This document shows, in pieces, positions 35,705-43,995 of a DNA stretch of 64,000 nucleotides (the stretch's first letter is position 1; each line of letters begins with the position of its first letter). The notes beneath the pieces are model-generated. The model did not search any database. It was not told where the DNA came from and was given only the letters and a program-made list of their open reading frames with translations. The DNA is from CAILZL01 sp050248275 (GTDB taxonomy: Bacteria; Pseudomonadota; Gammaproteobacteria; Steroidobacterales; Steroidobacteraceae). The stretch covers positions 37,541-101,540 of the forward strand of contig JBFWSR010000012.1 of assembly GCA_050248275.1 (NCBI GenBank). Direction: 5' to 3'. The translations under genes were made by a program, and so were the position numbers.

Positions 35705-35858
35705 AGCACTTCTCCTGAATCAAATGAATGCTGCAAATGCCACTATTAAGCAGTTAAAAACCGCGTCTTCAACTACACAGTAGCGAAATCATTGCTGAAA
35801 TCGCCATCCACAACCCTCGATCACAATTGGTAATCACCACAAGAAGCACAGCACACGA

Positions 35859-36410
35859 TTACCGAACTTCGATTTTATTGTTGACGCTCCTTACTCCATT
35901 TATAGAACGTGCTATTTCCGTAGCCACTGCCTTTGCTTCCTCGCTATCGACAAAGCCACCCAACTGCACCACGCCTGCATTTGTTTCAATTTCTATCTGA
36001 TATGCCTTGGTACGCGAATCACCTATCAACCGGGCTTTTATCTGAGTCGTAATCAGACCATCATCCACCACCTGGCCAGCAGTCCGATCAGCCGCTCGGA
36101 TTTGCAGGTTGTTGTGCACCGAAGTGACGCCTTTAATTCCCTTTGCCGCCGTCACTGCAGAGCTCCGCGCAATTTCTGACTCTACAAACCCATTCAACTG
36201 CACCTCACCATGGTAGGTTTCCACATCAATCTGCCTGGCTTTAGTTTGATCATTTTCTATTAGCGCGGCTTTTACCCGGGCAGCCAGCACTCCATCATCA
36301 ATCACTTCGCCAGTCGAACGCTCATGCGGGGCCGCAGCACAGCCCGCCAAAAGTACCGTCACTACTGCAGCAACTGCGCATGTTTTTTTATTAATAGGAA
36401 TAGTTTTCAT
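35859..36410 (-). CDS. BON-domain lipoprotein
   Basis: A 183-residue lipoprotein (lipobox LLAGC) with two BON domains (about 35-105 and 115-183), each with a GEVQLNGFVESEIAR-type centre. It is paralogous to the soluble BON protein at 30123-30668; the linker segments TKAYQIE and VDDG are shared. The second of two adjacent ATGs is chosen because GGAGG sits five bases before it. It follows the small lipoprotein at 36426 by only 15 bp and is probably co-transcribed with it. Confidence 0.87.
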   Translation of the reverse strand: MKTIPINKKTCAVAAVVTVLLAGCAAAPHERSTGEVIDDGVLAARVKAALIENDQTKARQIDVETYHGEVQLNGFVESEIARSSAVTAAKGIKGVTSVHNNLQIRAADRTAGQVVDDGLITTQIKARLIGDSRTKAYQIEIETNAGVVQLGGFVDSEEAKAVATEIARSINGVRSVNNKIEVR

Positions 36411-36425
36411 CATATCCTCCAGGAA

Positions 36426-36818
36426 TTAGCGGATCACCGACGAAGCGCTGGATGCAGCGGATTTGGCAGCCTTCAGCACGGCATCCGCCTGTTTCTTACA
36501 GTTGTCCTGGGCATTCCCAGAAAGCGCCTCACATTTCTCGATCGCGACCTTGTGTTCTCCTTCCGCTTTCGCAATGGCAACGTCGCGCGATCCTTCCACC
36601 GCCGTCTCAACGCTCTCTGACTGAGCTTTATTCACATCCTGCTGAGCATCAAGATTATTCTCCGCGGCGTCCTGATGCGCTTCATTGATGCTCTCCGCTG
36701 CATCTTGCCGGGCATCACTTACGTCTCGCTGAACTTCCAGGGGAGACTCGGCTTTATTACAGGCCGTCAGCCCCAGCAACATTGCGCAGGCGATGGTCGC
36801 CATGATCTGAATTTGCAT
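36426..36818 (-). CDS. Coiled-coil-like lipoprotein
   Basis: A 130-residue lipoprotein (lipobox GLTAC, Cys20). The mature part is an uninterrupted charged helix with imperfect repeats (DARQDAAESINEAHQDAAEN and so on), then a segment with two Cys residues (EKCEALSGNAQDNCKKQAD) that could form a disulfide, and a Ser/Ala-rich end. GGAGAAATATC precedes the ATG at 36818. It is the first gene of a pair with the BON lipoprotein. Unknown function; envelope stress is likely from context. Confidence 0.75.
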   Translation of the reverse strand: MQIQIMATIACAMLLGLTACNKAESPLEVQRDVSDARQDAAESINEAHQDAAENNLDAQQDVNKAQSESVETAVEGSRDVAIAKAEGEHKVAIEKCEALSGNAQDNCKKQADAVLKAAKSAASSASSVIR

Positions 36819-37159
36819 GATATTTCTCCATGAGATTTTTTGATTGAGTTCATCATTGGTCATTGATCAAAAACACAACCAGGCGTCGTGTCATTCACGC
36901 CGCCACCATACAAACAACTCACTTGCCAAGATGCAGGACCTCTGTGGCTGACGCTGTAAGCGAAAACTGACGCGCCTGGAAACTCCCGATGAAAGACACA
37001 GCAGATGTCGACGATGCTGGATTATTCAGGTCAGAGTCAGGTCCGGTCTGCAATGTCAGATGCGACTGACAATGCCATGCGGCGGACTTCGATTTACATC
37101 GCGGATCAAACGCTCAATGCTTCAAAGGAAAATTGCTAACCTCAACCATGGAGAATCCC
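36819..37159. other. Divergent promoter region without a gene
   Basis: About 340 bp between the lipoprotein start (minus) and the small plus-strand gene at 37160. No gene is seen. It contains the inverted repeat at 37054-37071. Confidence 0.5.
37054..37071. promoter_or_regulatory. Inverted repeat TGTCAG-N6-CTGACA
   Basis: Two perfect 6-bp arms around ATGCGA, 88 bp before the ATG at 37160. The N6 spacing is that of CRP-type operators, but the arms are not the CRP consensus. Candidate operator only. Confidence 0.3.
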
Positions 37160-37414
37160 ATGAAATCCAAAGTTCAAGGTGAAGGCGACTATGAATCTGC
37201 CCGCCGTTACAACCGGCATCTACGGGAATCTGTGCACAATGGCATGTTCCCTCCCAATCCTGATGCGGATCGTGACAAGAAATCGCTTCAACAAGCAGAA
37301 CAGGCTGGCAGGTCCCGGAGCAAGGCTGGAAATCAAGATGAAAAAGATGCGGAATTGATGTCTGGCAAGCTCTCAAAATCCCATAAGACCCAGAACAAAC
37401 AAGACCGTGGATAA
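37160..37414 (+). CDS. Small hydrophilic protein of unknown function
   Basis: An 84-residue, highly charged protein rich in Lys, Gln, Ser and Asp, with a conserved-looking opening MKSKVQGEGDYESARRYN. Proteins with this GEGDYESARRY start occur in many proteobacteria without an assigned role (recollection, unverified). The ATG at 37160 has GGAGAATCCC before it; earlier in-frame codons lack a ribosome site. It is followed by a strong terminator, so it is a single-gene transcript. The composition suggests an intrinsically disordered stress protein. Confidence 0.7.
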   Translation: MKSKVQGEGDYESARRYNRHLRESVHNGMFPPNPDADRDKKSLQQAEQAGRSRSKAGNQDEKDAELMSGKLSKSHKTQNKQDRG

Positions 37415-37465
37415 ACGCCAGAATCCAGGCAGCATGCATTTTTGAAAATGCAGACGCCTTGATTA

Positions 37466-37499
37466 CATCTGACAGTTACAGGGAGGTAACTGTCAGATG
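37466..37499 (+). terminator. Rho-independent terminator
   Basis: A 14-bp perfect stem with a 6-nt AGGGAG loop (arms 37466-37479 and 37486-37499; core CTGACAGTTAC/GTAACTGTCAG), followed on the plus strand by GTTTTGC. It ends the small gene at 37160. The minus strand has a weaker tract. Confidence 0.8.
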
Positions 37500-37567
37500 G
37501 TTTTGCAATCCATAAATCAATCAGGCCAGGGTCATATCAGGAAATAATTTTCGCTCACGGCTTGCCG

Positions 37568-37891
37568 CTACTGAAAACCAAATCTGGCAGTGCGGACATC
37601 CCTGTAGCCGGCCACCCTCACTTGATCGGCAATGCGATCCAGAATCGGATCGTCTTTTGAGCCGGGGTCGCTGCCGGTGAACGAGATGATGACTTGTCGA
37701 TCTGGTTTGACCTTGAGCGTGTCACGCAGGTAGATACCGATCTGGGCGCAATCGACCGCATGCTCCTTGATGGCGCACGTTTGAGTGCTGGGATACACCG
37801 CCACGGTGATCGATTCCTGCTCAGCCATCTTGCAGCCGGCCAGGACACACAACATCAGTCCAATAAACAGCAACGATCCTGATTTATTCAT
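37568..37891 (-). CDS. Small lipoprotein, ExbD/TolR-like mature part
   Basis: A 107-residue lipoprotein (lipobox VLAGC, Cys20). The mature part has two Cys (AIKEHAVDCAQIG region) and then LRDTLKVKPDRQVIISF, followed by DRIADQVRVAGYRDVRTARFGF. That succession (a D-R-Q-V strand, then a helix, then a G-Y strand) resembles the periplasmic domain of ExbD/TolR, but the protein lacks their N-terminal membrane helix. Function unknown. It is the last gene of the AT-richer stress block. Confidence 0.65.
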   Translation of the reverse strand: MNKSGSLLFIGLMLCVLAGCKMAEQESITVAVYPSTQTCAIKEHAVDCAQIGIYLRDTLKVKPDRQVIISFTGSDPGSKDDPILDRIADQVRVAGYRDVRTARFGFQ

Positions 37892-37934
37892 GATTTCAAT
37901 ATCACTCGACAGTCTGGCCGCCATGATGCCGTAT

Positions 37935-38120
37935 TCAGCAGCAACGCTTCACGCCGCTCCACTTGCGCCGCTGTTCCGCCAGATAAAACGCGCGCCGGTC
38001 CAATACCGCCTGGTCTGCATGGTGCCGGCGATGATGGGCAAGATAACGCTCATAGGCATCGTCGCCGCTGACTTGGCGCAGATAGTCAAAACAACGTTGC
38101 AGCCAGTTGCGCATGATCAT
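37935..38120 (-). CDS. YbdD/YjiX-family small protein
   Basis: A 61-residue basic protein with the family core VSGDDAYERYLAHHRRHH and RRAFYLAEQRRKW. YbdD-like proteins accompany CstA-type carriers and are needed for or modulate pyruvate uptake (shown for the E. coli relatives). Its ATG overlaps the cstA stop (ATGA junction at 38117-38120), so the two genes are translationally coupled. Confidence 0.9.
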   Translation of the reverse strand: MIMRNWLQRCFDYLRQVSGDDAYERYLAHHRRHHADQAVLDRRAFYLAEQRRKWSGVKRCC

Positions 38121-40159
38121 TGACTCAACTGCGTCGCCACATACGGCGTTTCAGCCAGGGGCAGCACACTCGCGCCGCGCGTAAAACGCCAGCACACGCG
38201 CAGGGTGTCGAAGATGATGATCCACAACAGCACGGCAAAGAATCCGGCCAGCACTGCGTCCAGGCGCTGATTGAAGATGAGTTGTGGGGCGACCGGAATT
38301 TGGGCGACCGGCAAGGTGCCGGCTGCCAGTTTGTCGGCCATGGCATCGGCGGCGGCGATGAAACCGATGCGCACTTCATCGGAAAAAATCTTTTGCCAGG
38401 CGGCGACAGTGGTGACCAGCGCCAGCCAGAACAGGGGCAGGCCGGTGACCCACACATACCTGAGCTTGCCTTGCTTGACAATGATGCCAGTCACCACGCA
38501 CAGCGCAATCGCCGCCAGCATCTGGTTGGCGATGCCGAACATCGGCCAGAGAATGTTCACGCCGCCATTGGGATCGATCACGCCGATGTAAAGGAAATAC
38601 CCCCAGCCCAGCACCACCAGCGCACTGCTGATGATGATGGAGGGATACCAGGACGTTCTGGCCATGGCCGGCCAGGCGTGCCCGAGAAAATCCTGCAACA
38701 TGAAACGGCCCACGCGCGTGCCGGCATCCAGCGTGGTGAGAATGAACACCGCTTCGAACATGATGGCGAAGTGATACCACAACGCCAGCAGACCCTGACC
38801 GAAGGCCGACGACAGAATGCTGGCCATGCCCACTGCCAGCGATGGCGCACCGCCGGTGCGGGCAAACAGCGTGGCTTCGCCCATCTCGTTGGCCAGCGCA
38901 TTCATCTGCTCGACCGTGACCGGGAATCCCCAGCTACTGATCATGGCCACGGCCTCTGCAGGCAGACTGCCGACAATGCCTGCCGGACTGTTGATGGCAA
39001 AGTACACACCGGGATCCAGCAATGCGGCGGCAATCAGCGCCGTCACGGCCACCAGCGATTCCAGCGCCATGCTGCCGTAACCAATGAGACGCACATCGGC
39101 TTCGCTGGTAATGAGCTTGGGCGTGGTGCCGCTGGCCACCAGCGCATGAAAACCGGAGATCACGCCACAGGCGATGGTGATGAACAGGAAGGGAAACAAC
39201 TTGCCGGCAAATACCGGACCGGTACCGTCAATAAAAGAGGTGAACGCCGGCATCTTGATTTCCGGATTCACCAGCACTACGGCAATCAGCAACAGGCCAA
39301 TGGTGCCCAACTTGAGAAAGGTGGACAGATAATCGCGGGGCGCCAGCAACAACCACACCGGCAACACGGCTGCGATCAAGCCATAGCCCATCACGAACCA
39401 CGCCAGTTGCAGTCCTGAAAAATCAAACATCGCATACAGGATGGGATATTGATTCAGCAGGCCACCGCCGATGACGGCAGCAATCAGCAGTACCATACCG
39501 AGCAGCGAACCTTCCAGCACGCGACCGGGACGGATGTTGCGCAGATACAAACCGATCAGAATCGCAATGGGTATGGTGGCGAACACGGTGAAAGTTGCCC
39601 AGGGACTGTGCTTCATGGCGTTCACCACCACCAGTCCCAGCACGGCAATGAGGATGATCATGATCATCAGGGTGCCGATCATGGCGGCATAACCGCCCAC
39701 CGGTCCCAGCTCATCCCTGGCCATCTGCCCGAGACTGCGGCCGTCGCGCCGCATGGACAGCAACAGCACCGTCATGTCCTGGATGCAGCCGGTCAGCACC
39801 GCGCCCACCAGTATCCACAGCGCTCCCGGCAGATAACCAAATTGTACGGCCAGCGTCGGGCCAATCAACGGGCCAGGGCCGGCGATCGCTGCAAAGTGAT
39901 GACCGAACACAATCCACTTGTTGGTGGGCACGAAGTCACGACCATTATCCAGACGTTCGGCAGGCGTGGCGCGCGTGGCGTCCACCATCAGCACTTTCGC
40001 CGCCACCCAGGCGCTGTAGAAACGATAGCCCAGCGCATAGATGCATAGGGCGGCAACGATAATCCACAGCGCGTTGATGGATTCGCCGCGTTGCAGCGCC
40101 ACGCCACCGAAAGCAACCGCGCCAATCACGGCCACCAGCGACCAGAACAGTTTATTCAT
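38117..40159 (-). CDS. cstA: CstA-family carbon-starvation/pyruvate carrier
   Basis: A 680-residue inner-membrane protein with about 16 hydrophobic segments. Family landmarks are GHHFAAIAGPGPLIGP (about 85-100), GYGSMALESLVAVTALIAAALLDPG in shortened form, GGAPSLAVGMA, and FLYIGVIDPNGGVNILWPMFG. CstA proteins import peptides or pyruvate on carbon starvation. The start at MNKLFWSLVAVIG (40159) fits; the open frame begins 15 codons earlier without homology. The coupled ybdD gene follows directly. Confidence 0.95.
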   Translation of the reverse strand: MNKLFWSLVAVIGAVAFGGVALQRGESINALWIIVAALCIYALGYRFYSAWVAAKVLMVDATRATPAERLDNGRDFVPTNKWIVFGHHFAAIAGPGPLIGPTLAVQFGYLPGALWILVGAVLTGCIQDMTVLLLSMRRDGRSLGQMARDELGPVGGYAAMIGTLMIMIILIAVLGLVVVNAMKHSPWATFTVFATIPIAILIGLYLRNIRPGRVLEGSLLGMVLLIAAVIGGGLLNQYPILYAMFDFSGLQLAWFVMGYGLIAAVLPVWLLLAPRDYLSTFLKLGTIGLLLIAVVLVNPEIKMPAFTSFIDGTGPVFAGKLFPFLFITIACGVISGFHALVASGTTPKLITSEADVRLIGYGSMALESLVAVTALIAAALLDPGVYFAINSPAGIVGSLPAEAVAMISSWGFPVTVEQMNALANEMGEATLFARTGGAPSLAVGMASILSSAFGQGLLALWYHFAIMFEAVFILTTLDAGTRVGRFMLQDFLGHAWPAMARTSWYPSIIISSALVVLGWGYFLYIGVIDPNGGVNILWPMFGIANQMLAAIALCVVTGIIVKQGKLRYVWVTGLPLFWLALVTTVAAWQKIFSDEVRIGFIAAADAMADKLAAGTLPVAQIPVAPQLIFNQRLDAVLAGFFAVLLWIIIFDTLRVCWRFTRGASVLPLAETPYVATQLSQ

Positions 40160-40196
40160 ATGCGAGATGTATCTTTGTTGTGAGTTATATATCAAC

Positions 40197-40216
40197 GGGC
40201 GCAATTAATTGCGCCC
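40197..40216. repeat. REP-like 20-bp perfect palindrome
   Basis: GGGCGCAATTAATTGCGCCC is perfectly self-complementary and lies between apbE (ends 40245) and cstA (starts 40159). There is no T-tract on the minus strand, so it is not a normal terminator. It resembles the GTAGGGGCG-type palindromic repeats scattered in many bacterial genomes. Only one copy is seen in this window. Confidence 0.55.
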
Positions 40217-40244
40217 CTACATTCAACCAACACCTTGATATGGG

Positions 40245-41231
40245 TCATCGAGCCTGATGATCGGCAGGCGCATCCAGTCCCTTCGAATACCACACCTTGC
40301 CATCGGGGCCGACCAGAATCGCATCGACATCGTCGAGCTGATTGTAGATCTTCATGGCTTCTTCCGGTCCGAGCACGAACGCAGTCTTGGACAGGCCATC
40401 GGTACGGGTGGCGGTGGCGGCAATGATGGTGGCGCTGCGCACCTTGCTGGCCGACTTGCCGGTTCTGGGGTCGATGATGTGGTGATAGCGCGTACCGTTC
40501 TCGTCGAAGTACCGTTCGTAATCGCCCGAGGTGGACAAGGCGGTATCGACCAGCGGAATCTTCGCAATGATTTTGCTGGCGTCGTCGGGATGACGGATGC
40601 CAATGATCCATGGCTTGCCGAAACGATCGCCGATGATGCGGCTGTCGCCACCAGCCGTAACCAGCGCATGGGTAATGCCGCGCGCCTGCAGCAGCGCGAT
40701 GCCGCGATCCACGGCATACCCCTTGGCGATGCCGCCCAGATCAATACGCACGCCGGGCTGCGAGAACCGGATGGTTTGTTGTTTTGCATCCAGCAGCAAA
40801 TGCCGGTAATTCACCGCCGGCAGGGCCGAGGCAATCTGTTGCTCGGTCGGCCTCTCATGCTGACGAAAGTCATACATGAAACCGACACTGGCATAGGTGA
40901 TGTCGAACGCGCCCTGGGTGATACGCGAGAATTCCAGCGCCTGGGTCAGCAGATCGAACAGTTCCCTGGTGATCTTCACCGGATGCTGCGCCGCTTCGGC
41001 GTTGACCCTGGATACTTCGCTGGTTGGCTTGTAAGTGCTCATCGCCTCGTCGAGGCGACGCATTTCGTCCAGCACGGCATCAATGGCCTGATTGCCCTGC
41101 GCGGCGGTATCGGTCCAGACCTCCACCACCATGCGTGTGCCCATGATGCCGTCATCGACACGGCTGACCCATTCGGCGTGGGCTGCCAGTGTTCCCAAGC
41201 ACAATGCCATTGCAGTCAACCAACGGTTCAT
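40245..41231 (-). CDS. apbE: FAD:protein FMN transferase (ApbE family)
   Basis: A 328-residue exported protein with a signal peptide (cleavage near LAAHA, residue 19). ApbE landmarks are GTRMVVEVW, RVNAEAAQHPVKIT, RIDLGGIAKGYAVDRG (flavin site), ALVTAGGDSRIIG, and HHIIDPRTGKSA followed by ATRTDGLSKTAFVLG (Mg2+ site). It attaches FMN to Thr/Ser of periplasmic flavoproteins such as RnfG or NqrC subunits; no target protein is encoded in this window. The start codon overlaps the ttcA stop by 4 bp, so the genes are coupled. Confidence 0.93.
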   Translation of the reverse strand: MNRWLTAMALCLGTLAAHAEWVSRVDDGIMGTRMVVEVWTDTAAQGNQAIDAVLDEMRRLDEAMSTYKPTSEVSRVNAEAAQHPVKITRELFDLLTQALEFSRITQGAFDITYASVGFMYDFRQHERPTEQQIASALPAVNYRHLLLDAKQQTIRFSQPGVRIDLGGIAKGYAVDRGIALLQARGITHALVTAGGDSRIIGDRFGKPWIIGIRHPDDASKIIAKIPLVDTALSTSGDYERYFDENGTRYHHIIDPRTGKSASKVRSATIIAATATRTDGLSKTAFVLGPEEAMKIYNQLDDVDAILVGPDGKVWYSKGLDAPADHQAR

Positions 41232-42103
41232 GGCAACTCCGCCGTCTCATCGGGTTCCGTAACTGCCAGACTGGCCAGCAACTCGGGCGTGATCTCGCGC
41301 AGATTGCGCAATGAAGCAAAATCAAACGCCTTCGGATCGGCCAGATGCGACGGCACGACATGGCGCAGCGCTGAGAAAATGGTTTCGCTGCGGCCAGGAT
41401 ATTCCAGCTCCCAGGCCTTGAGCATCTGCTTGATGATGCGCCGCTGCATGTTCTCCTGCGAACCGCACAGGTTACAGGGAATGATGGGAAACTGGCGCGC
41501 AGTGGCGTAGCGTTCGATCTCGCGTTCGGCCACATAGGCCATTGGCCGGATGACAATGTTGCGACCATCTTCGGACAGCAGCTTGGGCGGCATGGCCTTG
41601 AGCTTGCCGCCGAAGAACAGATTCAGGAACAAGGTTTCGATGATGTCGTCGCGATGATGGCCCAGCGCAATTTTGGTAATGCCGTGTTCTGCGGCATAGG
41701 TGTACAGCGAACCGCGCCGCAGTCGCGAACACAGGCCGCACATGGTTTTGCCTTCCGGCACCACACGTTTGACCACGCTGTAAGTGTCCTGCTCGATGAT
41801 GTGATACGGCACGCCCAGCGCCTTGAGATAGTCCGGCAGGATATGCTCGGGGAAATCCGGCTGTTTCTGATCCAGATTCACTGCGATCAACTCGAAGTTC
41901 ACCGGCGCGCGCCGCTGCAGCGACAGCAGCATGTCGAGCATGGTGTAAGAGTCCTTGCCGCCGGACAGGCAGACCATGACCCTGTCACCCTCTTCGATCA
42001 TCCTGAAATCTTCAATCGCCCTGCCCACCAGGCCGCGAATCTGCGCCTGCAGACGTTTGAAGTTGTTGGACATGGGTTCGGTTCTATCGACAACGGCATT
42101 CAT
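41228..42103 (-). CDS. ttcA: tRNA 2-thiocytidine biosynthesis protein
   Basis: A 291-residue PP-loop ATPase that thiolates C32 of tRNA using an iron-sulfur cluster. The PP-loop is SGGKDS (47-52). The cluster cysteines are in TMCGLCSRLRRG and IPCNLCGSQENMQR, the two CxxC motifs typical of TtcA. GHHRDDIIETLFLNLFFGG is conserved as well. GAGAAAGTGAA precedes the ATG. It is the first gene of a coupled pair with apbE; the functional link between them is not obvious. Confidence 0.95.
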   Translation of the reverse strand: MNAVVDRTEPMSNNFKRLQAQIRGLVGRAIEDFRMIEEGDRVMVCLSGGKDSYTMLDMLLSLQRRAPVNFELIAVNLDQKQPDFPEHILPDYLKALGVPYHIIEQDTYSVVKRVVPEGKTMCGLCSRLRRGSLYTYAAEHGITKIALGHHRDDIIETLFLNLFFGGKLKAMPPKLLSEDGRNIVIRPMAYVAEREIERYATARQFPIIPCNLCGSQENMQRRIIKQMLKAWELEYPGRSETIFSALRHVVPSHLADPKAFDFASLRNLREITPELLASLAVTEPDETAELP

Positions 42104-42149
42104 TTCACTTTCTCAACACGGCTGCCTGACTCAGGCACAGGCAATGAGC

Positions 42150-43643
42150 TCAGACCAGATATTTGCTTTCCGCATAACGCAGCCAGGGCGCGGGCGACAA
42201 GGCACGGTCAGTCACCTGCCGCACCAATTGCGAACCATCGAACATCGCGGCGGCACTGTAGATGTTTTCATCCAGCCAGGCGAACAGCGGTACAAACTCG
42301 CCATGGGCCAATTGTTCATCCAGGCCCGGCAGCGCAGCCCGCATGGATTCCAGTAATTGTGCAGCGATCACCGCACCGATGGCATAGGAGGGAAAATAAC
42401 CGAACGCGCCCAATGACCAGTGAATATCCTGCAAACAGCCTTCGGCATCGTTTGCAGGCTGCACGCCAAGGCGCTCGGACATACCCTGATTCCAGGCTGC
42501 CGGCAAATCCTTGACGGCCAGTTCACCATCCAGCAACTGCCGCTCCAGTTCATAGCGCAGCATGATGTGCACGGGATAAGTCAGCTCATCGGCTTCGATA
42601 CGGATTGGGCCGCGCCGCACCTGCGTCAACACACGATACAGATTCTCAACCTGCCACTCCGGCCCCGACACACCCAACAGTTTGCCCAGCAGCGGCTGCA
42701 GATACTGCAGGAAGGGACGGCTGCGGCCAATGAACATTTCCAGCAGCAGGGACTGGCTTTCATGCACCGCCATGCCGGCATTTGTTCCTACCGGCTGAGT
42801 GCGCCAGGCTGGCGGCAATGCCTGTTCATAACGGGCATGACCGGTCTCGTGCACCACCGCCATCAAGCCCGACAGCACATCCTGCGGCATGAAACGGGTG
42901 GTGACGCGTACGTCGCCGGGGCTGCCGCCGGTAAACGGATGATCGCTTTCATCCAGCCGACCCTGCTCAAAGGAAAAGCCCAGCGCTTTCATCAACTCCA
43001 GCGCCAATGCACGCTGTTTGCCGTTGGCGACCCTGGCAGTCACCGGCAGTACATCCAGTTCAGACTGTGTCTCGATCGCCTCCTGGATCAACTGCGGCAG
43101 ACGCTGCGACAAGGTAGCGAATATGCGGTCAATCTCCGCAGTGGTCAGACCCGGACTGAAGCCATCGACCAGCGCATCATAGGGATCCAGTTTTAGTGCC
43201 TGGCCCAGCAGGTGCGCACGGTCGCGCACCAGATGCACTACTTCTTCGAGATGCGGTGCAAAGCGCTGGAAATCGTGCTGAGCGCGCGCCTCGCGCCAGC
43301 ACTGTTCCGCCGTGGCAGTGACCTTGGCCAGCCTTGCGATCAAGGTATGCGGCACGGCAATGGCATGATCGTAATCGCGCCGCATGCGCCGCAGATTGGC
43401 CTGCTGCCACTGATCCAGCCCGGTGACATTGGCTGCGGCGCGATCCAGCAGGCGGGGAATCTTCGGCGCAGCCAGCAGCGCATGACTTTCGGTTTCCAGC
43501 ACTGCCAGTTGATCGCCGCGCAGGCCGACACTGTCGAGCGGCATCATGGTGGCGGCATCCCAGCGCAGCAGACTGGCCGTGGCGCGTAGCGCATGCAGAC
43601 GGCGAAATTCCTGTTCCAGTTGGTGATAAGGCGTCAGGGCCAT
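42150..43643 (-). CDS. M32-family metallocarboxypeptidase
   Basis: A 497-residue zinc carboxypeptidase (Taq family). The zinc site is HETGH (265-269) in MAVVHETGHARYEQ. The M32-specific DHPFTGGSPGDVRVTTRF, GTNAGMAVHESQS and HWSLGAFGYFPSYAIG segments follow. These cytoplasmic enzymes remove C-terminal residues from peptides, with broad specificity. Length is normal. It is transcribed alone; 46 bp separate it from ttcA, and no terminator is obvious there. Confidence 0.93.
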   Translation of the reverse strand: MALTPYHQLEQEFRRLHALRATASLLRWDAATMMPLDSVGLRGDQLAVLETESHALLAAPKIPRLLDRAAANVTGLDQWQQANLRRMRRDYDHAIAVPHTLIARLAKVTATAEQCWREARAQHDFQRFAPHLEEVVHLVRDRAHLLGQALKLDPYDALVDGFSPGLTTAEIDRIFATLSQRLPQLIQEAIETQSELDVLPVTARVANGKQRALALELMKALGFSFEQGRLDESDHPFTGGSPGDVRVTTRFMPQDVLSGLMAVVHETGHARYEQALPPAWRTQPVGTNAGMAVHESQSLLLEMFIGRSRPFLQYLQPLLGKLLGVSGPEWQVENLYRVLTQVRRGPIRIEADELTYPVHIMLRYELERQLLDGELAVKDLPAAWNQGMSERLGVQPANDAEGCLQDIHWSLGAFGYFPSYAIGAVIAAQLLESMRAALPGLDEQLAHGEFVPLFAWLDENIYSAAAMFDGSQLVRQVTDRALSPAPWLRYAESKYLV

Positions 43644-43847
43644 AAAGAATCGGGTCGGAGTTATGGGTTTGTTTCAAGGCCCGCCATTCTAGGGCCTGTC
43701 ATTCCTCGTGCGATCAGGTCATGAACTTTCCGCTAATTATTCAGAACTGCCATCGGCTTTAAAAAAGCTGTTGCCAGACGCCGTCCGCTGTCGCAGTATG
43801 TATCCGCAAGTAGATGAAAGATAAAGACTATTTAACCATCTCCTGCG

Positions 43848-43967
43848 CCAGCAAAAGCGCTTTTGTTGGAAAAATGCAACGATCATTCAGTGCTCAGTCA
43901 TCCCCCCTTCTGAGTGCTGTTGCTAGGCCGGTAGTTCGCAGAATGCTACCGGCCTTTTTTATTTTTT
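43848..43967 (+). ncRNA. Candidate small RNA with C-rich loop
   Basis: Three hairpins follow each other on the plus strand in a 352-bp gap between two minus-strand genes. Hairpin 1 has arms 43848-43858 and 43859-43869 (core CAAAAGC/GCTTTTG). Hairpin 2 has an outer stem 43876-43880/43919-43923 and a 9-bp inner stem 43889-43897/43910-43918 with a loop containing CCCCCC. Hairpin 3 is a terminator (43925-43955). Hairpins 1 and 2 contain G-U pairs that exist only in a plus-strand RNA; the minus strand would have A/C mismatches. No promoter can be fixed with confidence; the 5' end could lie between 43780 and 43850. Confidence 0.55.
43925..43967 (+). terminator. Rho-independent terminator with no plus-strand gene before it
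   Basis: A perfect 10-bp stem AGGCCGGTAG (43925-43934)/CTACCGGCCT (43946-43955) with an 11-nt loop, followed by a TTTTTATTTTTT tract to 43967. Both flanking genes are on the minus strand, so this must end a plus-strand transcript that starts inside the gap. Confidence 0.88.
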
Positions 43968-43995
43968 CAGCATTACGGCAACACTTCCGCACACA

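Noticed and set aside
37568..37891. ExbD/TolR identity for the small lipoprotein
   Set aside because: It has a lipobox instead of a membrane helix with the conserved Asp, and no ExbB/TolQ gene is near; only the fold hint is kept.
38120..39418. 432-codon plus-strand open frame
   Set aside because: Antisense of cstA. The His/Gly/Gln-rich translation is typical of a membrane-protein shadow.
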